From Stutzerimonas stutzeri RCH2 (lineage in GTDB: Bacteria; Pseudomonadota; Gammaproteobacteria; Pseudomonadales; Pseudomonadaceae), in NCBI RefSeq assembly GCF_000327065.1, contig NC_019936.1:1612001-1676000 (forward strand): 64,000 nucleotides of DNA, written 5' to 3'. Both the position numbers and the translations under genes were made by a program. A model generated the notes under the pieces. The model ran no database searches, was not told where the DNA came from, and saw only the letters and a list, made by a program, of their open reading frames with translations. Positions 53,822-63,211 of this stretch are shown in pieces (position 1 is the stretch's first letter; the number at the start of each line of letters is the position of its first letter).

Positions 53822-56800
53822 ATGCGCTTCAATCTTTCCGCCTGGGCGCTGCAGAACCGGCAGATCGTCGTTTACCTGATGCTGCTGCTGGCGATCGTCG
53901 GCGCGCTGTCCTACAGCAAGCTCGGCCAGAGCGAGGACCCGCCATTCACCTTCAAGGCGATGGTCATCCAGACACAGTGGCCGGGCGCTACCGCCGAGGA
54001 AATGTCGCGCCAGGTCACCGAGCGCATCGAGAAGAAACTGATGGAAACCGGCGAGTACGAGCGCATCGTCTCGTTCTCCCGGCCGGGCGAATCCAACGTG
54101 ACGTTCATGGCGCGCGACTCGATGCGCTCGAAGGACATCCCTGACCTCTGGTACCAGATTCGCAAGAAGATCGGCGACATCCAGCACACCTTTCCGCCGG
54201 GAGTGCGTGGACCGTTCTTCAACGACGAGTTCGGCACCACCTTCGGCAACATCTACGCCCTGACCGGCAGCGGTTTCGACTACGCGATCCTCAAGGACTA
54301 CGCCGATCGCATCCAGTTGCAGCTGCAGCGAGTGAAAAGCGTTGGCAAGGTCGAGCTGATCGGCCTGCAGGACGAGAAGATCTGGATCGAGCTGTCCAAC
54401 GTCAAACTGGCCACGCTCGGCGTTCCGCTGGAGGCTGTGCGTCAGGCGCTGGAGGCGCAGAACGCGGTGACTGCCGCCGGTTTCGTCGAGACCATCAGCG
54501 ATCGGGTGCAGTTGCGCGTCACCGGCAGCTTCGAGACGGTCAAGCAGATTCGCGATTTCCCCATCCGCGTGGCCGGCCGCACCTTCCGTATCGGCGATGT
54601 TGCCGAGGTACATCGCGGCTTCAACGACCCACCCGCGCCGCGCATGCGCTTCATGGGCGAGCCGGCGCTGGGGCTGGCGGTATCGATGAAAAGCGGTGGC
54701 GACATCCTGGTACTGGGCCAGGCACTGGAGCAGGAATTCGCTCGCCTGCAGCAGGAGTTGCCGGCGGGGATGCAGCTGCGCAAGGTGTCGGATCAGCCGG
54801 CTGCGGTGAAGACCGGCGTCGGTGAGTTCGTCAAGGTGCTGATCGAAGCGCTGGTGATCGTGCTGCTGGTGAGCTTCTTCTCGCTCGGCGTGCGCACCGG
54901 TCTGGTGGTGGCGCTATCGATTCCGCTGGTGCTGGCGATGACCTTTGCCGCCATGAGCTATCTGGACATCGGCCTGCACAAGATCTCCCTCGGTGCCCTT
55001 GTACTGGCCCTCGGGCTGATGGTGGACGACGCGATCATTGCGGTGGAGATGATGGCGATCAAGATGGAACAGGGCTACGACCGCCTCAAGGCCGCCAGCT
55101 TCGCCTGGACCAGTACGGCGTTCCCGATGCTGACCGGCACACTGATTACCGCCGCCGGCTTTCTGCCCATCGCCACCGCGAACTCCAGTACCGGTGAATA
55201 CACCCGTTCGATCTTCCAGGTGGTGGCCATCTCGCTGATCGCGTCCTGGATCGCCGCGGTGATGTTCGTGCCGTTGATCGGCGAGAAGCTGCTGCCCGAC
55301 CTGGCCAAGAAAACCGCACACAAGCACGGCACGAGCAGCGAAGGTCACGATCCCTATGCCACGCCGTTCTACCAGCGCGTGCGTCGCCTGGTGACCTTCT
55401 GCGTGCGCCGGCGCAAGACTGTCATCCTGCTCACCCTGGCGATTTTCGCCGCCGCGGTAGTGCTGTTCCGTCTGGTGCCGCAACAGTTCTTCCCGGCGTC
55501 CGGCCGTTTGGAGCTGATGGTCGATCTCAAACTGGCTGAAGGCGCTTCGCTCAAGGCCACCGAAGCCGAGGTTCGGCGCCTGGAGGAGCTGCTCAAGGAG
55601 CGGGCCGGTATCGACAACTACGTGGCCTACGTCGGCACCGGCTCGCCGCGTTTCTACCTGCCGCTGGACCAGCAGCTGCCGGCGACCAGCTTCGCCCAGT
55701 TCGTCGTGCTGGCGGACAGCATCGAATCCCGTGAAGCCCTACGCAGCTGGCTGATCGAGCGCATGCGCGAGGATTTCCCCAGCCTGCGCGGCCGCGTGAC
55801 ACGACTGGAGAACGGCCCGCCGGTGGGCTATCCGGTGCAGTTCCGCGTTACCGGCGAGCACATCGACGTGGTTCGTGGGCTGGCTCGCCAGGTCGCTGCC
55901 AAGGTCAATGAGAACCCGCACGTGGCCAACGTCCATCTGGACTGGCAGGAGCCGAGCAAGATGGTTCGGCTCAACGTCGATCAGGATCGCGCCCGCGCGC
56001 TGGGCGTGACCACTGCCGAGCTGTCCGGCTTCCTGCGACGCACCTTCACCGGTAGCAGCGTCAGCCAGTTCCGCGAAGACAACGAACTGATTGAGATCCT
56101 CCTGCGCGGCACCGAGCGCGAGCGGCTTGAGCTGTCGATGCTGCCGAGCCTGGCCATTCCCACCGAGAGCGGGCGCAGCGTGCCGCTGTCGCAGGTGGCG
56201 ACGCTCGAATACGGCTTCGAGGAGGGCGTGATCTGGCATCGCAACCGTCTGCCGACGGTTACCGTGCGCGCCGACGTTTACGGAGAGCAGCAGCCAGCCG
56301 CGCTGGTGCGGGAGATCGAGCCGACGCTGGCGGAAATCCGTGATCAGCTGCCCGGCGGCTATCTGCTCGAGGTGGGCGGCACTGTCGAGGATTCCGAGCG
56401 CGGTCAGCGTTCGGTTAATGCCGGCATGCCGCTGTTCGTCATCGTCGTGCTGACCTTGCTGATGGCGCAGCTCAAGAGCTTCTCGCGCTCGGCCATGGTG
56501 TTTCTCACGGCACCGCTGGGGATCATCGGTGTGGCGCTGTTCCTGCTGTTGTTCGGCCAGCCGTTCGGCTTCGTCGCCATGCTTGGCACCATCGCCTTGT
56601 CGGGGATGATCATGCGCAACTCGGTGATTCTGGTAGACCAGATCGAGCAGGACATCGGTGCAGGTCAGGCGCGTTTCAGCGCCATCGTCGAGGCCACCGT
56701 GCGGCGCTTCCGGCCCATCGTGCTCACCGCGCTGGCGTCGGTACTGGCGATGATTCCGCTGTCGCGCAGTATCTTCTTCGGGCCGATGGCGGTGGCGATC

Positions 56801-56902
56801 ATGGGCGGGCTGATCGTCGCCACCGCGCTGACGCTGCTGTTCCTGCCGGCGCTATACGCGGCCTGGTTCCGGGTTCGCGAAGACGAGGCGAGCGCCCGCT
56901 GA
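53822..56902 (+). CDS. mexK: RND efflux pump MexK
   Basis: A 1026-residue resistance-nodulation-division transporter with twelve helices and two large periplasmic loops. The proton-relay aspartates D402-D403 lie in ALGLMVDDAIIAVE. The N-terminal MRFNLSAWALQNRQIVVYLMLLLA and the LSGMIMRNSVILVDQIEQD segment are typical of MexK-like pumps. P. aeruginosa MexJK exports triclosan and erythromycin; the range here is unknown. CAGGAG precedes the ATG. It is in one operon with mexJ. Confidence 0.93.
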   Translation: MRFNLSAWALQNRQIVVYLMLLLAIVGALSYSKLGQSEDPPFTFKAMVIQTQWPGATAEEMSRQVTERIEKKLMETGEYERIVSFSRPGESNVTFMARDSMRSKDIPDLWYQIRKKIGDIQHTFPPGVRGPFFNDEFGTTFGNIYALTGSGFDYAILKDYADRIQLQLQRVKSVGKVELIGLQDEKIWIELSNVKLATLGVPLEAVRQALEAQNAVTAAGFVETISDRVQLRVTGSFETVKQIRDFPIRVAGRTFRIGDVAEVHRGFNDPPAPRMRFMGEPALGLAVSMKSGGDILVLGQALEQEFARLQQELPAGMQLRKVSDQPAAVKTGVGEFVKVLIEALVIVLLVSFFSLGVRTGLVVALSIPLVLAMTFAAMSYLDIGLHKISLGALVLALGLMVDDAIIAVEMMAIKMEQGYDRLKAASFAWTSTAFPMLTGTLITAAGFLPIATANSSTGEYTRSIFQVVAISLIASWIAAVMFVPLIGEKLLPDLAKKTAHKHGTSSEGHDPYATPFYQRVRRLVTFCVRRRKTVILLTLAIFAAAVVLFRLVPQQFFPASGRLELMVDLKLAEGASLKATEAEVRRLEELLKERAGIDNYVAYVGTGSPRFYLPLDQQLPATSFAQFVVLADSIESREALRSWLIERMREDFPSLRGRVTRLENGPPVGYPVQFRVTGEHIDVVRGLARQVAAKVNENPHVANVHLDWQEPSKMVRLNVDQDRARALGVTTAELSGFLRRTFTGSSVSQFREDNELIEILLRGTERERLELSMLPSLAIPTESGRSVPLSQVATLEYGFEEGVIWHRNRLPTVTVRADVYGEQQPAALVREIEPTLAEIRDQLPGGYLLEVGGTVEDSERGQRSVNAGMPLFVIVVLTLLMAQLKSFSRSAMVFLTAPLGIIGVALFLLLFGQPFGFVAMLGTIALSGMIMRNSVILVDQIEQDIGAGQARFSAIVEATVRRFRPIVLTALASVLAMIPLSRSIFFGPMAVAIMGGLIVATALTLLFLPALYAAWFRVREDEASAR

Positions 56903-56935
56903 CGGTGCTTATAGGGGCGCGTCTGAGTGGCGCGC

Positions 56936-57496
56936 TCAGATGCCTGCGGCGTTCAGCAGGCATTCGGCGGCGGCCTTGGCGTCCAGCGCCTGCTCGCCTG
57001 GCCCTTCGATATGCGCCATGCTCAGCGCGCCTTCGAGCAGGTACTGCAGCTGCCGCGCCAGCTGCGTCGCGTTAGGTGCACTCATGCGCTCCAGCAGTTC
57101 GCGCAAGTAGGCCTGCAGCTCGCCTTTGTAGGCCGCCGAGCGCTGATGGATGGGGTGCTCACGGTCCTGGTACTCGGCCGCTGCATTGATGAACAGGCAG
57201 CCGCAGAACTGCTCGCCACCATGGATCATCCCGTGCAGGCCATCGAACACGCGCAGTAGCGCTTCGCGTGGCGGCATCTTGCTGGCCCGCTCGCGCAGGC
57301 GCGTCAGCATCAGCTCGTGACGCGCCTCGAGCACGGCGAGGATCAGCTCGTCCTTGGACTTGAAGTGCTTGTACAGGGTCATCTTGGCCACGCCGGATTC
57401 GGCCAGGATGCGGTCGATACCCGTGGCGTGATAACCCTCGCGATAGAACAGATCCTCTGCGGTGTTGAGCAACTGGTCGCGCTTGTTCGATGCCAT
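56936..57496 (-). CDS. TetR/AcrR family regulator
   Basis: A 186-residue TetR protein. The HTH (residues about 6-52) is KRDQLLNTAEDLFYREGYHATGI... AKMTLYKHFKSKDELI. The ligand domain contains FCGCLFINAAAEYQDREHP, a cysteine-bearing signature of a TetR subgroup that includes possible electrophile sensors. AGGAGGT gives a near-perfect ribosome site at ATG 57496. It is divergent from a metallo-beta-lactamase-fold gene, with a palindromic operator between. Confidence 0.9.
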   Translation of the reverse strand: MASNKRDQLLNTAEDLFYREGYHATGIDRILAESGVAKMTLYKHFKSKDELILAVLEARHELMLTRLRERASKMPPREALLRVFDGLHGMIHGGEQFCGCLFINAAAEYQDREHPIHQRSAAYKGELQAYLRELLERMSAPNATQLARQLQYLLEGALSMAHIEGPGEQALDAKAAAECLLNAAGI

Positions 57497-57579
57497 GGAT
57501 ACCTCCTGTGGTTCGACATTATGCGGGAGCGCTCGCCGTTCGCTCCAGCTGACCATTTTCTCATTGGTGCTTGAAGTAT

Positions 57580-57596
57580 ACAGACAGGTCTGTCTA
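57580..57596. promoter_or_regulatory. TetR-type operator between divergent genes
   Basis: Two interlocked perfect repeats occur: ACAGAC-AG-GTCTGT (57580-57593) and AGACAG-GT-CTGTCT (57582-57595). TATTAT just downstream resembles a -10 for the rightward gene, so binding would block it. Confidence 0.65.
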
Positions 57597-57631
57597 TTAT
57601 CCAGTCACACCCACCAGTGAGGGCAGATACC

Positions 57632-58543
57632 ATGAAGCGCCATGAGCGGGCGTCCTATCCCGGCGCTGCACTACCGATCCAGGCTCATTCGCGCGTTGCT
57701 GGGCTGTACCGGCATTTCGGGGCTGTAGCCGTGATGACCGCACAGAACAGAGCGCTGGCCAATGGTCGCTGGTTGCCGGGCAAGCGGAGCGGAGTGTGGC
57801 TGTTGTTGGCTGTCGCTCTGTTGCTGCCGCTGTCCGGCTCTGCCGATGACACGCAGGCAGCAGAGGGGCTGCGTTTCAGCCTGGTGAAGACAGCGCAGAG
57901 CGAAAGTGGCGATTTCCTGCTCCGCAGGGGCGGTTGGCAAGAGTTGCCCCCAACTCAGCACATCGCGGTGCTTATCGAGCATCGCGGCCATCGGTTGCTG
58001 TTCGGTACCGCCCTGGGACGGCAGATCGAGACACAGTGGAATGCCGAGCTGCCGTGGCGGACCAAGCGTTACGGGACTGTACAACCGGTGCGCGATCAGC
58101 TGGAAAAGGATCGGCTGACGGTCGATCGCATCGTGCTGGGTTGCGTGCGCTGGGAGCACGCCTCGGGCCTGGCCGATTATCCCGAGGTGCCAGTACTGGC
58201 CAGTTCGGAGACGCTTGACTACCTGGAAGCGGCGACAGCGCCGGCTGTGCTTGCCAGCCAGTTTCGCCATCCGGTGCGCTGGCAGTCGCTGGACTTCCGC
58301 TCCCGGCCGTATCTGGGGCATGCACGAAGCCTGGACCTCTATGGGGATGGGAAGCTGGTCCTGGTTCCGCTCTCCGGCCATGGGGCCGTCGGCCTTTATC
58401 TGACTCTCGACGATGGGCGTCGCTTCTTCTTCCGCGGCGACCGCCCGGAGCACAGCGCGGATGGCGTGCCGGAAGGCGTCGCAACGTTGCAGGATGCCGC
58501 CACACAGACCGCGCTCGGCTATTACCCACGCTGGGTGCAGTGA
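57632..58543 (+). CDS. Metallo-beta-lactamase-fold protein with degenerate metal site
   Basis: A 303-residue protein in which residues about 55-76 form a signal-like helix (SGVWLLLAVALLLPLSGSA) after a long polar head. The rest resembles MBL-fold hydrolases: GRQIETQWNAELPW, then VDRIVLGCVRWEHASGLADYPEVPV where the HxHxDH motif should be, then VPLSGHGAVGLYLTL and RFFFRGD. The motif reads C171-V-R173-W-E175-H176, so two histidines and the aspartate are replaced. The later His and Asp remain. A non-enzymatic or altered role is likely. Start uncertain (ATG 57632 or 57734). Confidence 0.7.
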   Translation: MKRHERASYPGAALPIQAHSRVAGLYRHFGAVAVMTAQNRALANGRWLPGKRSGVWLLLAVALLLPLSGSADDTQAAEGLRFSLVKTAQSESGDFLLRRGGWQELPPTQHIAVLIEHRGHRLLFGTALGRQIETQWNAELPWRTKRYGTVQPVRDQLEKDRLTVDRIVLGCVRWEHASGLADYPEVPVLASSETLDYLEAATAPAVLASQFRHPVRWQSLDFRSRPYLGHARSLDLYGDGKLVLVPLSGHGAVGLYLTLDDGRRFFFRGDRPEHSADGVPEGVATLQDAATQTALGYYPRWVQ

Positions 58544-60030
58544 GCCGACAAAGGAGGATAAAAAAATACCGCGCGGCAGGATCGGATATAGGCGATGCTA
58601 GGACGCAAGGGCTGGACAGATCGCACCGCGCGCAAGCGCCGGCCTCGATTGTCCGGCCCGTGCCCTATGGCCGAAGTAGGTCTGCCGCTGTGAAGACGGA
58701 TAGCTGCGCGCCCCTGGCGAGTGTCATCGATCTGTTGCTGGATGCCATTTGCGTTGTCGATGCGCAGGGCAACATCGTCTACGTAAATGCCGCCTGTGAG
58801 CGCATCTTCGGTTATACGCCGGAGGAAATGGTGGGCAGGCGGATGCTCGAAATGGTCTATCCCGAAGACCGTGCCCGCACCGTGGCCGCCGCTCACGAAG
58901 TCATGGCCAGCCAGCCGCTGCTGCACTTCGAAAATCGTTATGTGCGCAAGGACGGCAGCGTGGCGCACATCATGTGGTCTGCCTGCTGGTCAACAGACAA
59001 CAAGCTGCGTATCGGCGTGGCGCGCGACATTACCCAGCGCAAGCAGTCCGAAGCCATGCAGGCGGCGCTCTATTCGATTTCCGAAGCTGCGCACGGAGCC
59101 AAGGATCTCGCCGCTCTCTATCAGCAGATTCATCTGACCATTGCTCGTCTGCTGCCGGTGGACGATTTCATCGTCGCCATCCGCAATGCTGCCAGCGGCG
59201 AGCTGACTTATCCCTACCAGGCGCTGGCGCTCGATTCGACCGGTCTGCCAGCGGAGCCCGCGGCGTCTCTGTGCTTTTCCGTTCTGCATGGCGCACAGCC
59301 GTTGCGCTTCAATGCTGACTCGATGCGTGCTCTGGCGCTCCCGCTCGGTGACGGGGATATCCGTGCCTGGTGGCTGGGTGTGCCGCTCAACTCGAGCGAG
59401 GGCGTGATCGGCGTGCTGTTGCTCAAGAGCACAGCGGTGCCCTACACCGAAAAGGATCAGGAGCTGTTGCAGTTCGTCTCGACCCAGGTGGTCACGGCCA
59501 TTGAACGCCAGCAGCTGTATGCGAGGCTGCATCGTATGGCGCAGTACGACGAACTCACCGGGCTGCCAAATCGCGCGTGCTTCCGTGACCGCCTGAGCAC
59601 GGCACTTGCGCGCGTGCGGCGCAACGGCGGGCGTATCGCCTTGCTCTATGTTGACCTGGACCGTTTCAAGCAGATCAACGATACCTACGGCCACGGCGGT
59701 GGTGATCAGCTGCTGCGTGCCGTTGCCGATCGCCTGACCGCCTGCGTGCGCGACACCGATACCGTAGCGCGTCTGGGTGGCGATGAGTTCGTCGTACTGC
59801 TGGAAAGCATCGCCGAACCGGAGGATGCCCAGCGCGTGGTCGAGAAGGTGCGTAGCGCCTTTGAACAGCCACTGAGCATCACCGGGCACAGCCTGGAGAT
59901 CGGCATGAGCATCGGCATCGCGTTGTACCCGGAGGACGGCGAGACTGAGACGCAGCTGCTCAAGCAGGCCGACGATCGCATGTACCTGATGAAGGCCCGT
60001 GGGGGCCAGCAATCGGTGGACTGCGACTGA
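58540..60030 (+). CDS. Diguanylate cyclase with PAS and GAF sensor domains
   Basis: Up to 496 residues. A PAS domain (about 58-170, LLDAICVVDAQGNIVYVNAA) is followed by a PAC-like end (ITQRKQSE), a GAF domain (about 185-325) and GGDEF (about 335-495). The active site GGDEF is at 413-417 and the inhibitory RxxD (RDTD, 404-407) is present, so it is probably active and product-inhibited. No EAL domain and no membrane helix are seen. The GTG at 58540 overlaps the previous stop; GTG 58690 fits the domain edge better. AAAGGAGGA at 58550-58558 has no canonical start behind it. Confidence 0.88.
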   Translation: MSRQRRIKKYRAAGSDIGDARTQGLDRSHRAQAPASIVRPVPYGRSRSAAVKTDSCAPLASVIDLLLDAICVVDAQGNIVYVNAACERIFGYTPEEMVGRRMLEMVYPEDRARTVAAAHEVMASQPLLHFENRYVRKDGSVAHIMWSACWSTDNKLRIGVARDITQRKQSEAMQAALYSISEAAHGAKDLAALYQQIHLTIARLLPVDDFIVAIRNAASGELTYPYQALALDSTGLPAEPAASLCFSVLHGAQPLRFNADSMRALALPLGDGDIRAWWLGVPLNSSEGVIGVLLLKSTAVPYTEKDQELLQFVSTQVVTAIERQQLYARLHRMAQYDELTGLPNRACFRDRLSTALARVRRNGGRIALLYVDLDRFKQINDTYGHGGGDQLLRAVADRLTACVRDTDTVARLGGDEFVVLLESIAEPEDAQRVVEKVRSAFEQPLSITGHSLEIGMSIGIALYPEDGETETQLLKQADDRMYLMKARGGQQSVDCD

Positions 60031-60043
60031 TATCGGGCTTTCG

Positions 60044-61480
60044 TCAGAACGACTTCAGCATCCTGCCCAGCAACTCCATCGCCTGCTCGCTGCGCACATC
60101 CCATGGGTGGCCGTGATTCAGCCGCGCGCAGTTGCTAAAGCGCTGAGTCGCCGAGAAGATCGGCCCTGGTGCCAGGCTGATGCCCTGGGCCAGCGCCAGT
60201 TGCAGCAGCTGCAGCGAATCCACCTGCTCGGGAAATTCGAACCAGAGAAAGTACCCACCGCTGGGCCGCGTGACCCGTGTGCTGGCCGGGAAATGGCGGG
60301 CGGCGGAGGCGAGCATTGCGCCCTGTTGCATCTCCAATGCGTGACGTAGCTTGCGCAGGTGACGGTCGTAGCCGCCATGCTGCAGATAGTCAGCGATGGC
60401 GGCCTGGGCCGGCACGGATGGCGAGATGGTGGTCATCAGCTTGAGCCGGGCGATCTGTTCGGCATAGCGACCGCCGGCGACCCAGCCGACCCGGTAACCG
60501 GGCGCCAGGCTCTTGGAGAATGAGCCGCAGTGCATCACCAGACCTTCGCGATCATGGCTTTTCACCGGCTTGGGCGGCTCGCGGGTGAAGTACAGCTCGG
60601 CGTAGACATCATCCTCGATCAGCGGCACCTGATGGCGCTGCAACAGCTCATAGAGCTGCTGCTTCTTCGCCTCGCCCATGCTCGCACCCAGCGGGTTCTG
60701 CAGGCTGCTCATGAACCAGCAGGCCTTGATCGGCAGGTGCGCGAGGCGATCGGCGAGGATGTCCAGGTCGATGCCTTCGCGCGGGTGCACCGGGATCTCC
60801 ACCGCCTTGAGCTTGAGCCGTTCCAGCACCTGCAGCGTGGCATAGAACGCTGGCGCCTCGATCGCTACCAGATCGCCCGGTTCGGTCACCACCTGCAGGC
60901 ACAGATTGAGTGCCTCCATCGCACCGGTGGTGATCACCAGTTCGTCCATCGGCAGCATCACGCCGCTGACCATGTAGCGCAGGGCGATCTGTCGGCGCAA
61001 ATCAGGGTTCCCCGCGGTCATCTCGGCGATCACTTCGCGTGCCGGCATGTCGCGCACGCTCTGCGCCATCGAGCGCGCTAGGCGCTGCAGGGGAAACAGC
61101 TCGGGGCTGGGGAAGGCCGAACCGAAGGGCACAGTGGCTGGGTCGCGCAGCGAGGCGAGCACCGAGAACACCAGCTCGCTGACGCCGACGTCGGTGGTCT
61201 CTGCCGGGCGGCTGCTGATGTCCGGTTCGTGCAACGGGCGCTTGGCATGTTCGCGGACGAAATAGCCCGAACGCGCCCGCGCCTGGATCAGCCCGCGGTC
61301 TTCCAATAGGTAGTACGCCTGGAACACGGTGGACGGGCTGACGCCGTAGGTGCGGCTGGCGTGGCGCACCGAGGGCACCTTTTCTCCCGGCGCGAGCACG
61401 CCACTGCGGATCAGTTCGGCAATCTCATCGGCGAATTTCTCGTAGCGCTTCATCGTGTCCGGGCCGTGGCGGTTGGGCAT
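60044..61480 (-). CDS. MocR-type GntR/aminotransferase-like regulator
   Basis: A 478-residue protein. The GntR winged helix (residues about 12-80) has KVPSVRHASRTYGVSPSTVFQAYYLLEDRGLI. A fold-type I aminotransferase domain (about 115-475) with the PLP lysine in SFSKSLAPGYRVGW follows. MocR proteins bind PLP and control metabolite genes, often their divergent neighbour. Here it lies 7 bp after ccoG on the same strand and converges on the cyclase gene. ATG 61453 is an alternative start. The target is not evident. Confidence 0.92.
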   Translation of the reverse strand: MPNRHGPDTMKRYEKFADEIAELIRSGVLAPGEKVPSVRHASRTYGVSPSTVFQAYYLLEDRGLIQARARSGYFVREHAKRPLHEPDISSRPAETTDVGVSELVFSVLASLRDPATVPFGSAFPSPELFPLQRLARSMAQSVRDMPAREVIAEMTAGNPDLRRQIALRYMVSGVMLPMDELVITTGAMEALNLCLQVVTEPGDLVAIEAPAFYATLQVLERLKLKAVEIPVHPREGIDLDILADRLAHLPIKACWFMSSLQNPLGASMGEAKKQQLYELLQRHQVPLIEDDVYAELYFTREPPKPVKSHDREGLVMHCGSFSKSLAPGYRVGWVAGGRYAEQIARLKLMTTISPSVPAQAAIADYLQHGGYDRHLRKLRHALEMQQGAMLASAARHFPASTRVTRPSGGYFLWFEFPEQVDSLQLLQLALAQGISLAPGPIFSATQRFSNCARLNHGHPWDVRSEQAMELLGRMLKSF

Positions 61481-61487
61481 GGCCAGT

Positions 61488-62906
61488 CTACTGGCGCAGC
61501 GCCGCGATGGGGGCGACGAAGGTGCTCGGTGTGCTCACCCGACTGCTCGGCTCGGCGATGTCGCTGACCTCGAAGCGCAGCTCGCGGCTGAAGTCCCGGG
61601 CGTTGTCGAGCAGCGCGACGCTGACCGGCAGATCGGCGATCTCGCCCGGGGCCAGGACGATCTCGCGCGGTCCCTGCAGCGCGAACGGCCCACCCTCAAG
61701 CCCGAGCGCATAGCGGCGCGGCTGCTGCGTCTTATTGATCAGCTTGAGGCGATACATGTTCTCGATCTGGCCCTGCATGTTCTCGCGGTACAGCGTGCGA
61801 TCGCGGGTGACGTCCAGCTGCAGCTGCGGCCGCGCGTCCAGTGCCCAGACGAAGGCCGCGATCATGGCGATCAGCGCCACGGCATAGCCGACCAGCCGTG
61901 GACGGAAGAAGCGGGTGATGCCGCCCTTGAGCGCGCGTTCGGAACTGTAGCGCAGCAGGCCGCGGGCGTAACCCATCCGGTCCATGACGCTGTCGCAGAC
62001 ATCGATGCAGGCGCCGCAGCTGATGCAGTCCAGCTGCAGGCCGTCGCGGATGTCGATGCCGGTGGGGCAGACCTGCACGCACAGCGTGCAGTCGACGCAA
62101 TCGCCAAGGCCCTGTGCCCGCGGATCGGCGCCCTTGCGCCGCGCACCGCGGTTCTCGCCACGGGCGGCATCGTAGGAAACCAGCAGGGTGTCGGCATCGA
62201 ACATCACGCTCTGGAAGCGCGAGTAGGGACACATATGCAGGCACACCTGCTCGCGCAGCCAGCCGGCATTGATGTAGGTCGCGGCGGTGAAGAACAGCAG
62301 CCAGAAGGCAGTGGTGGCACCGGCGTCGAAACGGCCGAGGTCGGCCACCAGCTCGCGCACCGGCGTGAAGTAGCCGACGAAAGCCAGGGCCGTGGCCAGG
62401 CTGATCGCCAGCCACAGCGTGTGCTTGGCGGCACGGCGCAGCAGCTTGGCAGGCGACCAGGGCGCGGCGTCGAGCTTGATGCGCTGCAGGCGATCACCCT
62501 CGGTGAGCTTTTCCACCCACATGAACATCCAGGTCCAAGTGCTCTGCGGGCAGGCGTAGCCGCACCAGATGCGCCCGGCCAGCACGGTGATGAAGAACAG
62601 GCCGAACGCAGCGATGATCAGAATCGCCGAAAGCAGGATGAAATCCTGCGGCCAGAAGGTGGCGCCGAAGATATGGAACTGTTGCCGGTCCAGATCCCAG
62701 AGCACCGCCTGGCGGCCGTTCCAGTTCAGCCAGACGGTGCCGAAGTAGAGCAGCATCAGCAGGGCGCCGCCCAACAGGCGCAGGTTGCGGAAGCGGCCGC
62801 TGAAACTGCGTGTATGAATGGGCCCGCCGCTTTGCGCGGGCGTCAGGCGGATCGGTTGGCTCGGATCAACGGTTTCGATGATCTGCGCGGGTATGCGGTC
62901 GGTCAT
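61488..62906 (-). CDS. ccoG: Cytochrome c oxidase accessory protein CcoG (FixG/RdxA)
   Basis: A 472-residue membrane iron-sulfur protein. Five to six helices are interspersed with CGYACPQSTWTWMF and two 4Fe-4S ferredoxin motifs (CVDCTLCVQVCPTGIDIRD and CISCGACIDVC). A C-terminal immunoglobulin-like periplasmic domain (about 350-470) ends the protein. CcoG is thought to reduce copper for cbb3 oxidase assembly. No ccoNOP genes lie in this window, so they would be upstream elsewhere. ATG 62906 is preferred over ATG 62921, which has no ribosome site. Confidence 0.94.
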   Translation of the reverse strand: MTDRIPAQIIETVDPSQPIRLTPAQSGGPIHTRSFSGRFRNLRLLGGALLMLLYFGTVWLNWNGRQAVLWDLDRQQFHIFGATFWPQDFILLSAILIIAAFGLFFITVLAGRIWCGYACPQSTWTWMFMWVEKLTEGDRLQRIKLDAAPWSPAKLLRRAAKHTLWLAISLATALAFVGYFTPVRELVADLGRFDAGATTAFWLLFFTAATYINAGWLREQVCLHMCPYSRFQSVMFDADTLLVSYDAARGENRGARRKGADPRAQGLGDCVDCTLCVQVCPTGIDIRDGLQLDCISCGACIDVCDSVMDRMGYARGLLRYSSERALKGGITRFFRPRLVGYAVALIAMIAAFVWALDARPQLQLDVTRDRTLYRENMQGQIENMYRLKLINKTQQPRRYALGLEGGPFALQGPREIVLAPGEIADLPVSVALLDNARDFSRELRFEVSDIAEPSSRVSTPSTFVAPIAALRQ

Positions 62907-63207
62907 TTGGCTTCGCCCCATAGGCTTTTCAGGCGAGGCGATGATCCCTGCGAAGGGGAGCGCATAACAGACTCAGATGGACCGAGGAAATACGGATCAG
63001 ATGAATGCCCTGTGTGCGCCTTCAGGCCTTGTGCTGCCACGGCTTGACCTGTGTCAGTGGACTGTGTCGCAATCAGCTGATCCGCTTTTTTTTGGGCCTA
63101 TCTGCACCTGTTCTGTCGCGGCTCGGGCGGTCATAGTCGAGACCTTTTGCCAAGCAACGAGGAGCTAGCGTCATGATGTCTGACCTGCCGCCGATGGAGC
63201 ACCGTCG
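62907..63207. other. Intergenic region between ccoG and lrgA
   Basis: About 300 bp between divergent genes. I see no Anr/Fnr-like TTGAT-N4-ATCAA match. The right end holds a 12-codon leader frame coupled to lrgA (63173-63211). Confidence 0.5.
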
Positions 63208-63211
63208 ATGA
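63173..63211 (+). CDS. Twelve-codon leader frame overlapping lrgA start
   Basis: ATG ATG TCT GAC... encodes MMSDLPPMEHRR and its TGA overlaps the lrgA ATG (ATGA). GAGGAG lies about nine bases upstream, the strongest ribosome site here. It may couple ribosomes into lrgA. It is too short to call a protein with confidence. Confidence 0.4.
   Translation: MMSDLPPMEHRR

Noticed and set aside
61455..63047. A 530-codon plus-strand frame over ccoG
   Set aside because: The minus strand carries ccoG with all cysteine motifs; the plus-strand product is low in complexity.
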